A stretch of DNA of 10,927 nt from an uncultured Gemmataceae bacterium (GTDB lineage: Bacteria > Planctomycetota > Planctomycetia > Gemmatales > Gemmataceae), in the NCBI GenBank assembly GCA_937922175.1, contig CAKZUU010000066.1, positions 1 to 10,927 of the forward strand, in the 5' to 3' direction. The position numbers and the translations under genes were made by a program. Within the stretch, counting starts at the first letter, position 1, and each line of letters starts with the position of its first letter. Below the pieces are notes generated by a model. The model saw only the letters and a program-made list of their open reading frames with translations. It was not told the origin of the DNA and ran no database searches. Of the stretch, positions 5,732-10,927 are shown one piece after another.

Positions 5732-7540
5732 TCAACGGTCGGTGCCGACTTGATCCTCTTGCAATTTCCTCAGCAAGGCCAAGGCCTTGTCATGATCGCC
5801 CACGGCGGTCAGTTCACCTCGCCATTGCTGTTTCTGCTTCGCTTGTCGAATCGCGTCGAATACTTCAATCAGTCGCTCCAACCATTTCCTGCCATCGACC
5901 GAGCATTCCCGACCGATGTCGCGCCATTCGTGGGCACGACGCAACAACTCCGCATGAGAGATCCGCGACTGCAACGCCTCAAGGTCCGGCGTCTGACCTA
6001 TCTTGTGCAGATCGTACAGCGCCTCCACGATTTGACGCAACCCCGGATGAGTTATTTCGGATTCCCGCAATCGTTCGCGACATTTCCCCACCAGTCCAGG
6101 GTTGGCCAATAACAACTGAACGAGTTCGATTTCATGTCGGGGCGCCGGAGCCGACCGCTTCGAGACGGCCCGGAGTGCCTCGCTTGCCGCCTCCCTCCGC
6201 GATGGCGACGCTGATTCCTCCCGCTGCCACTCGACAAGGCGCTGTCGCAATCGTTCTTCTGGCACATGAAACCGGCTGGCCAGGCGCGTCAACATCATGT
6301 CTCGTTTCAACTGCAACGCCGCATCCGGTCGAGCCGGCATCAGCGACAAGATCCGAAGCACTTCATCGACGGCCCGACGCTGCCCCTCGATGCCATGACC
6401 CGCCTCACGCTGGGTGAGTTGCTCCAGCTTGTAATCCAACGCATCGACCGCCGACGCCAGGACTCGACGAAAGGCGTCGGCCCCCTGCCGCTGAATCAAC
6501 TCGCAAGGATCCGTCCCCTCGGGGAGCCGAGCGATCAACAACTCGATGTGGTGCCGGGCAAATATCGACAATGCCCGGTCCACGCCCGTCACACCTCCAT
6601 CGTCTGCATCGAAGACCAGGATGACCTTGGATACCAGACGTTGCATCACCCGAACATGTTTGGAGGTGAGGGCGGTGCCCATCGTGGCCACCACCTCTGG
6701 GATGCCCCCTTGGTGCGCCATCAACACATCGGTGTAACCTTCCACGACGACCAGACAGCCGACCGAGGCGGCGGCGCTGCGGGCCGTTTCTAAGCCATAG
6801 AGGATTTCACTTTTGCTAAACAGAGGGGACTCGGGCGAGTTGTAGTATTTTGGAGCTTTGTCAAGAAAGGCCGAATCCGGCAAAATCCGACCGCCAAACG
6901 CGATCGGCTGACCTGTCATGTCTCGGACAGGGAACATCAGCCGGTCCCGGAAGCGGTCGTACCACCCGCGTCCCGTCGACGATCGGGCCACGAGTCCGAC
7001 TTGTTCGAGGAGGTCGAGCGAGACCGAGGCTCGATGTGCCTGCTGGACCAGCCAATCGCCTTCGGCGGGAGCATACCCGAGGGCGAACCGTCGGACAGTT
7101 TCACCCTGAATTCCCCGTTCGCCGAGATAGACACGCGCTCGAGAGGCAAGGGGACTGTTGAGGAGGCAATCTTGGAAAAGGTCGGCGGCCCAACGAAGGG
7201 CATCGCGTTGTCGCACGCGCAACGTGGCCTCGGGCGAGTCATCGTCGAGCCGAATGTTGGCGCGTCGAGCGAGAAGGGCCCGCGCTTCGAGGAAGGAGAT
7301 TTTTTCAAATTCCATAACGAAATCGAACACGCCGCCCTTCTTGCCGCAGGCCCAGCAACGAAAGTTTTGAAATCGTGCAGAAACCTGGAGCGACGGCCGA
7401 TGATCATCGTGGAAGGGGCAAACGGCCTTGAAGACATCGGGATTCCCGGTCGGCAGCAACGGGATGTAGCTGCCGATGACGGCCACAATGTCGTTGGCTT
7501 CTTTGATTTGCCTCGTCAGGGTAGCCCGGTCAATTCCCAC
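5732..7540 (-). CDS. dnaG: DNA primase DnaG
   Basis: Synthesises RNA primers at the replication fork together with the replicative helicase. The CHC2 zinc-binding domain has Cys41, His44, Cys62 and Cys65 (CPFH and CWAC). The RNA-polymerase domain contains FRDRLMFPV and KYYNSPESPLFSKS, and the TOPRIM metal site has EGYTD at 267-271 and FDADD at 310-314. The C-terminal helicase-binding part, after about residue 400, is less conserved. The start chosen is GTG at 7540, giving 602 residues. GAGGGG (7546-7551) lies five bases upstream, and the zinc ligands then fall within one residue of E. coli DnaG (40, 43, 61, 64). The more distant ATG at 7618 would add 26 unconserved residues and has no good ribosome-binding site. 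rpoD lies downstream on the same strand, the usual macromolecular-synthesis arrangement, but rpsU is not in front. The near-consensus promoter at 7746-7774 probably drives both genes. Confidence 0.96.
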   Translation of the reverse strand: MGIDRATLTRQIKEANDIVAVIGSYIPLLPTGNPDVFKAVCPFHDDHRPSLQVSARFQNFRCWACGKKGGVFDFVMEFEKISFLEARALLARRANIRLDDDSPEATLRVRQRDALRWAADLFQDCLLNSPLASRARVYLGERGIQGETVRRFALGYAPAEGDWLVQQAHRASVSLDLLEQVGLVARSSTGRGWYDRFRDRLMFPVRDMTGQPIAFGGRILPDSAFLDKAPKYYNSPESPLFSKSEILYGLETARSAAASVGCLVVVEGYTDVLMAHQGGIPEVVATMGTALTSKHVRVMQRLVSKVILVFDADDGGVTGVDRALSIFARHHIELLIARLPEGTDPCELIQRQGADAFRRVLASAVDALDYKLEQLTQREAGHGIEGQRRAVDEVLRILSLMPARPDAALQLKRDMMLTRLASRFHVPEERLRQRLVEWQREESASPSRREAASEALRAVSKRSAPAPRHEIELVQLLLANPGLVGKCRERLRESEITHPGLRQIVEALYDLHKIGQTPDLEALQSRISHAELLRRAHEWRDIGRECSVDGRKWLERLIEVFDAIRQAKQKQQWRGELTAVGDHDKALALLRKLQEDQVGTDR

Positions 7541-7545
7541 GGGAG

Positions 7546-7551
7546 CCCCTC
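7546..7551 (-). promoter_or_regulatory. Ribosome-binding site that sets the dnaG GTG start
   Basis: On the minus strand this is GAGGGG, five bases before the GTG at 7540. Together with zinc-ligand numbering that matches E. coli DnaG, it favours the GTG start over the ATG at 7618. Confidence 0.65.
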
Positions 7552-7739
7552 GAACCGGAAGCGGCTGCCGAACCCCCGAACGACGCGCCGTTTCCTCTCC
7601 CATTCCATCATACCCCATCGCTCGACGGGCGCGGCATTGACTCGCACCGACTCAGGTGAAGACAACACGCCACACGGGATGAGGAATCCGGCCTGATGGG
7701 TTGCATGGGGGCCGATCGCATCCCTCCGTGAATGCGTTG
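7552..7739 (-). other. dnaG 5' leader with possible upstream ORF
   Basis: If transcription starts near 7739, about 200 nt of mRNA precede the dnaG GTG. Within it an ATG at 7721 opens a 37-codon frame ending at 7608, with a GGAGGG directly abutting the ATG. That spacing is too short for an efficient Shine-Dalgarno, so the small ORF is doubtful. A TATGAT at 7607-7612 could be a second, internal -10 box, but it has no -35 partner. I see no recognisable riboswitch or intrinsic terminator here and no rpsU gene. Confidence 0.35.
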
Positions 7740-7745
7740 GCAGGA

Positions 7746-7774
7746 ACTATAGTGGTGACGTCGCAGCCCGTCAA
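7746..7774 (-). promoter_or_regulatory. Near-consensus sigma-70 promoter for dnaG-rpoD
   Basis: On the minus strand TTGACG (7769-7774) and TATAGT (7746-7751) are separated by exactly 17 bases, each matching consensus at five of six positions. It is the best promoter in the window and points at dnaG. The predicted start is near 7739. Because rpoD is downstream, the sigma factor would promote its own transcription. Confidence 0.75.
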
Positions 7775-7778
7775 GGTA

Positions 7779-7794
7779 ACGCCCTTTGGGGCGT
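7779..7794 (-). promoter_or_regulatory. Palindrome upstream of the dnaG promoter
   Basis: ACGCCC and GGGCGT form a perfect six-base inverted repeat around a four-base centre, ending four bases from the -35 box. It could be a regulator-binding site. No T-tract follows in either direction, so a terminator is unlikely. The shortness means chance is possible. Confidence 0.3.
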
Positions 7795-7963
7795 CGATCA
7801 TCTTTTCGCAAACTCCCCGGTTTCTCGGATGCGCATCTTCCGAACGACCGCGAGAATCTCTTGCTCCACCGATGAGCCGGTTCTTTGATGCCAACCCGCC
7901 TCCGCTGTCGATCATGCTACGGTACGGATCATGACTTCCCTCTCGGACGAAAGGGGTCCACGG
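7795..7963 (+). other. Upstream region of the exported thioredoxin-fold gene
   Basis: This is the right half of the 423-base divergent region. I see no gene and no convincing sigma-70 promoter for the rightward gene. TGCTACGGT at 7915-7923 resembles a poor extended -10 element seven bases before the alternative ATG at 7931, but it matches the -10 consensus at only three of six positions. AAGGGG at 7951-7956 is a good ribosome-binding site for the ATG at 7964. Confidence 0.35.
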
Positions 7964-9856
7964 ATGGCGCGTTCTCACTTGGGAATGAAACTGCTGAGCA
8001 CGCTGTGTCTGCTCGGCGTCACCTCGGGCGGCTGGGCGGCCGGACCCGCTCCCGAAGACCTGCTCAAAATTCGACCCAAACTCGACGGTATCGAAATCAG
8101 CAATCCGACCGAGGCCGACATTCCTCACCTGAAGGTCGAGGTGGTCAAATCGGAAAAAGGGAGCGGCTATCTGCTCCGCGATGCCCAGGGCCGGCCCCTC
8201 CGCCGATTCTTCGACTCCGACGGCGACCGCTACATCGACGTCTGGTCGTACTTCCTCGACGGTCACGAGGTTTACCGCGAGATCGACAGCAACGGCAACC
8301 GCAAGGCCGATCAGTTCCGCTGGCTCAACCAGGCCGGGTCCAAGATCGGCCTCGATCTGAACGAAGACGGCCGCATCGACCGTTGGGAGCAAATCTCCCC
8401 GGAAGAGGTCAGCCAAGAAATCCTGCAAGCGGTCATCTCTCGAGACTTGGCGCGATTGCAAGCCTTGATGTTGACCGACTCCGATCTGCGCGAGCTGCAA
8501 CTCCCCAACGCCGAGATCGTTCGTCTAAAAGAGCGCTTGGCGTCGGTATCCGAGAAATTCAACTCCACAACGGCGGCGTTGATCGGCCTGAACTCCAAGA
8601 CGCAGTGGATGCACGTGGAGTTCTCGGCTCCGCAATGCGTCCCCGCTGATGCCCTCGGCAGTGGGCGAGATCTGTACCGCTACAAGAGCGGCACGATTCT
8701 GTATCAGAACAACGGCAAAGCGGATTTCCTGCAAACGGGTGAACTGATCTTGGTCGGCCGAGCTTGGAAGCTCGTCGATGCGCCGATCCCGGGCCACGCC
8801 CCGATGGAAGAACGCCATCCTGACAGTTCGACGCCATTCGGTCAGGACGTTGTCCAGATTCCGGAAGAGGTTCGCCCTCTGCTGGAGAAGCTCCGCGAGG
8901 TCGACGAATCGATCAAGAATAGCAATTTGGCCGACCCCGCCGCCGCTATCCGCTACAACCTGGCTCGTGCCGCCGTCCTCGAGCAAATCATTGCCAAGAC
9001 CGAGCAGCCGGCTGCACAGGAGAATTGGATCAAACAATTGGCGGATTGTTACAGTGCCGCCGCTCAGAACAGCGCCGAGGGCGACTCCTCCGCCCATCGT
9101 CGCTTGTCCGAGTTGCGCCAGCGAGTGGCGAAGGTCGGATCCTCGAAGCTGACCGGCTACATCGCTTACCGGGAGATCTCGGCCGACTACACTCGCAAGC
9201 TGATGGCGAAGAATGTCGATGTCGCCAAGGTCCAGGAAGAGTGGCGCGAACGACTCAAAGAGTTCGTCACCGAGTATCCCGCGGCCGAGGATGCTCCCGA
9301 CGCGCTGCTGCAATTGGGCATGGCGAGCGAATTCATGGGCAAAGAGGCCGAAGCCCGCAATTGGTACGCGAAGCTGGCCAAGGAATATCCTGCCAGCCCC
9401 TTGGCCAAAAAAGGGCAAGGTTCTCTTGATCGTCTCGACGTGGAGGGCAAAGTCCTGGAGCTGTCCGGACCGATGCTGGGGACACAGCGGCCCTTCGACA
9501 TCCAGCAATTCGCAGGGAAAGTGGTGGTTGTCTACTACTGGGCGAGTTGGAATGGTCAATGCGCCGCCGACTTCGCCAAGCTGCAAACCTTGGTGCAAAG
9601 CTACAAGAGCCAGGGGCTGGAGCTGGTGTGCGTGAATCTGGACAACAGTCAGAACGAGGCTGTTCAGTTTTTGCAGCAGCATCGACTCGACGCCGTCCAT
9701 CTATTCCAACCGGGCGCGATGGACAGTCCGTTGGCGGTGCGTTACGGCATCCTCGTGCTGCCGAATGTCTTCCTGGTCGGACGCGACGGCAAGGTCGTCA
9801 GCCGGTCGGTCCAGATCAACGGCCTGGAAGACGAAGTCAAAAAGTTGATCAAGTAA
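7964..9856 (+). CDS. Exported EF-hand-like / TPR / thioredoxin-fold protein, active-site Cys incomplete
   Basis: A 630-residue secreted or periplasmic protein. A signal peptide (about 1-25, basic start then LLSTLCLLGV) precedes a probable Ala-x-Ala-type cleavage near GGWAAG. Residues 84-139 hold three calcium-loop-like repeats (DSDGDRYID, DSNGNRKAD, DLNEDGRID). A long helical region follows, with TPR-like repeats at about 425-490 (EYPAAEDAPDALLQLG). The C-terminus, about 500-630, is a TlpA/redoxin-type thioredoxin fold: YYWASWNGQC at 524-533, the cis-proline at 600 (VLPNVFLV) and GRDGKVV. The expected CxxC is NGQC: the first, nucleophilic Cys is Asn530, while Cys533 remains. Ordinary disulfide exchange is therefore unlikely, and a binding, structural or single-Cys role is more probable. 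The ATG at 7964 is preferred because AAGGGG lies seven bases upstream; an in-frame ATG at 7931 would add 11 residues. A hairpin at 9879-9913 follows the gene. Confidence 0.88.
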   Translation: MARSHLGMKLLSTLCLLGVTSGGWAAGPAPEDLLKIRPKLDGIEISNPTEADIPHLKVEVVKSEKGSGYLLRDAQGRPLRRFFDSDGDRYIDVWSYFLDGHEVYREIDSNGNRKADQFRWLNQAGSKIGLDLNEDGRIDRWEQISPEEVSQEILQAVISRDLARLQALMLTDSDLRELQLPNAEIVRLKERLASVSEKFNSTTAALIGLNSKTQWMHVEFSAPQCVPADALGSGRDLYRYKSGTILYQNNGKADFLQTGELILVGRAWKLVDAPIPGHAPMEERHPDSSTPFGQDVVQIPEEVRPLLEKLREVDESIKNSNLADPAAAIRYNLARAAVLEQIIAKTEQPAAQENWIKQLADCYSAAAQNSAEGDSSAHRRLSELRQRVAKVGSSKLTGYIAYREISADYTRKLMAKNVDVAKVQEEWRERLKEFVTEYPAAEDAPDALLQLGMASEFMGKEAEARNWYAKLAKEYPASPLAKKGQGSLDRLDVEGKVLELSGPMLGTQRPFDIQQFAGKVVVVYYWASWNGQCAADFAKLQTLVQSYKSQGLELVCVNLDNSQNEAVQFLQQHRLDAVHLFQPGAMDSPLAVRYGILVLPNVFLVGRDGKVVSRSVQINGLEDEVKKLIK

Positions 9857-9878
9857 TTCGGACAAGCGAAGGTTGACG

Positions 9879-9913
9879 GACAAGCCTGCTGAGCATTTCT
9901 CGGCGGGCTTGTC
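9879..9913 (+). terminator. 15-bp hairpin between convergent genes
   Basis: 9879-9893 pairs with 9899-9913 over 15 positions (two G-U wobbles in the rightward RNA) around the loop CATTT. It lies 22 bases after the stop of the thioredoxin-fold gene, and its right arm overlaps the queC stop at 9912-9914. The downstream U-run is poor in both directions (ACGTTTGAT on the plus strand). It probably terminates or protects transcripts from both sides, more like a strong barrier hairpin than a classic intrinsic terminator. Confidence 0.65.
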
Positions 9914-10601
9914 ACGTTTGATAAAGTGTGGGATCCGGCACGCCAGCCTCGGCAAAACCTTTGCGCCGGAAAAGGCACGAATCACATCGGCCGCACGCTC
10001 GCCCCTGTTCGTCCGGATCGTAGCAACTTGATGTCAGCGAATAATCCACGCCGAGTTGTGTCCCGAGTTGAATGATCTGCGCCTTGGTCATGCGGATCAA
10101 GGGGCAGTGGATCTGGAACCGACCCGCCTGCTCAACCCCCGCCTTTGTTCCCAACTGGGCCACCCGCGCAAAGGCTTGCAAAAACTCGGGTCGGCAGTCG
10201 GGATAACCCGAGTAATCGTAGACGTTCGCCCCGATGAAGAGATCGAACGCTCCGAGGGTCTCCGCCAGCCCAAGGGCTAAGCCCAGGAAAATCGTGTTCC
10301 GGGCGGGGACATACGTGACGGGGATGCCGGAGACGGTCGGTTCGGCGGCACGATCTTTGGGAACTTCGATATCGCTGGTCAGGGCGGATCCCCCGATCGC
10401 CCGAAGATCCACGCGGATGACGGTGTGCCGTTGACTGCCCAGCGAGCGAGCCACTTGTTCGGCGCAGCGAAGTTCCACCCGATGCCTCTGCCCGTAATCA
10501 ATGCTGAGAGTGAACGGCAAGAAACCTTCGTGTCGGGCCACCGCCAAGGCGGTCGCGCTGTCAATTCCTCCGCTGAGCAAGACGACGGCGGGCCGGCTCA
10601 T
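9912..10601 (-). CDS. queC: 7-cyano-7-deazaguanine synthase QueC
   Basis: Makes preQ0 from 7-carboxy-7-deazaguanine, ammonia and ATP in queuosine biosynthesis; a cytoplasmic zinc enzyme. The protein is 229 residues, normal for the family. The ATP-pyrophosphatase P-loop is SGGIDS at 10-15, followed by SIDYGQRH at 33-40, PARN at 99-102 and VYDYSGYPDCRPEF at 127-140. The zinc site is Cys193, Cys203, Cys206 and Cys209 (ACGRCDSC). The ATG at 10601 is preferred over an in-frame TTG two codons upstream at 10607, because AGAG lies eight bases before the ATG and relatives begin close to the P-loop strand. The gene is divergent from queF, which acts on its product, and converges on the exported thioredoxin-fold gene across a long hairpin. 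I see no preQ1 riboswitch in the 111-base queC-queF spacer. Confidence 0.97.
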   Translation of the reverse strand: MSRPAVVLLSGGIDSATALAVARHEGFLPFTLSIDYGQRHRVELRCAEQVARSLGSQRHTVIRVDLRAIGGSALTSDIEVPKDRAAEPTVSGIPVTYVPARNTIFLGLALGLAETLGAFDLFIGANVYDYSGYPDCRPEFLQAFARVAQLGTKAGVEQAGRFQIHCPLIRMTKAQIIQLGTQLGVDYSLTSSCYDPDEQGRACGRCDSCLFRRKGFAEAGVPDPTLYQT

Positions 10602-10712
10602 GGCCAAAACTCTCTGTACAAGGTCCGCACCGGAGTGACAGACTTTCCGAAATCGCTGCCTGTTGGCATCCTATGAATGGTCCAGAGGTTTTGCCTTGCG
10701 ACTGAGGGAGCG

Positions 10713-10927
10713 ATGAGTCAACTATCCGTACCGTTTTCCGATCAACTGGAGACCTTTCCGAATCCCGCCCCGGGGCGAGATTACGTCATTGAAATCGTTT
10801 GTCCGGAGTTTACCAGCGTGTGTCCGAAGACAGGACAACCCGATTTTGGCACCATCACGTTTCGCTATACCCCGGACCAAAGCTGTGTCGAGTTGAAATC
10901 GCTGAAGCTGTATTTGCAGCGATTTCG
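10713..10927 (+). CDS. queF: NADPH-dependent 7-cyano-7-deazaguanine reductase QueF (5' part, cut by window edge)
   Basis: Reduces preQ0 to preQ1 with two NADPH in queuosine synthesis. Only the first 71 codons and two bases of the next are in the window. The visible part contains FTSVCPKTGQPDF at 33-45, with the catalytic Cys37, which forms the thioimide with preQ0, and the conserved Asp44, followed by VELKSLKLYLQRF at 59-71. The active Cys lies early in the chain and no long N-terminal domain is present, so this is the short, single-fold (YkvM-type) class rather than the long E. coli type. The ATG at 10713 follows GAGGGAG at 10704-10710, a clear ribosome-binding site. The gene is divergent from queC. 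The nitrile-reductase reaction is established for the family; the rest of the protein cannot be checked here. Confidence 0.95.
   Translation, partial: MSQLSVPFSDQLETFPNPAPGRDYVIEIVCPEFTSVCPKTGQPDFGTITFRYTPDQSCVELKSLKLYLQRF

Noticed and set aside
5554..6417. A 287-codon plus-strand frame across the dnaG-rpoD spacer.
   Set aside because: Antisense to conserved dnaG sequence and rich in Arg/Pro/Ser, as expected for a shadow frame in GC-rich DNA.
7652..8500. A 282-codon minus-strand frame covering the divergent region.
   Set aside because: It would overlap the dnaG promoter and run antisense to the signal peptide and calcium-loop region; no motif supports it.
8525..9700. A 391-codon open frame on the minus strand.
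   Set aside because: It lies wholly antisense to the thioredoxin-fold gene, whose frame shows a signal peptide and recognisable domains. GC-rich coding DNA often leaves such antisense frames open; the translation shows no known motif.
10602..10712. A preQ1 riboswitch in the queC-queF spacer.
   Set aside because: I looked for the short preQ1-I hairpin with an A-rich tail and for other convincing pseudoknot layouts and saw none. A covariance-model search of this spacer would settle it.

Overview
The window looks like ordinary chromosome from a GC-rich bacterium. The best guess is a planctomycete of the Gemmata type. This rests on the mix of HEAT/TPR proteins, a short zinc-finger membrane protein, an exported EF-hand/TPR/thioredoxin-fold protein and an oxidoreductase of the Gfo/Idh/MocA family around housekeeping genes; no marker RNA gene is present to prove it. 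Eight complete genes and one gene cut by the right edge account for nearly all of the sequence. I see no mobile element, CRISPR array, tRNA or rRNA, and no clear sign of horizontal transfer.

Layout. 47-730 (+): HEAT/TPR protein. 757-1996 (-): probable two-gene unit of a glycoside-hydrolase-2-like beta-sandwich protein followed by a zinc-finger membrane protein, with a good sigma-70 promoter at 2003-2031 that would give a leaderless mRNA. 2094-3086 (+): NAD(P)-dependent oxidoreductase. 3103-7540 (-): dnaG, rpoD and a CT398/FlgZ-like coiled-coil zinc-ribbon gene. An intrinsic terminator lies just after rpoD, so the zinc-ribbon gene probably has its own promoter. 7541-7963: a 423-base divergent intergenic region with a near-consensus promoter for dnaG, a leader of about 200 nt and a possible short upstream ORF. 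7964-9856 (+): exported thioredoxin-fold protein lacking the first active-site cysteine. 9912-10601 (-): queC, facing the previous gene across a 15-bp hairpin. 10713-10927 (+): start of queF.

How the genes work together. dnaG (primase) and rpoD (principal sigma factor) form the core of the macromolecular-synthesis operon, here without rpsU at the front. queC and queF are consecutive-product enzymes of queuosine synthesis (preQ0 formation, then preQ0 to preQ1), transcribed divergently from a 111-base spacer. The other genes show no clear joint pathway.

I did not find a convincing undescribed system. The most useful second looks are the redox-incomplete thioredoxin-fold protein, the zinc-ribbon/coiled-coil gene beside rpoD, the two candidate leaderless promoters, and the dnaG leader.
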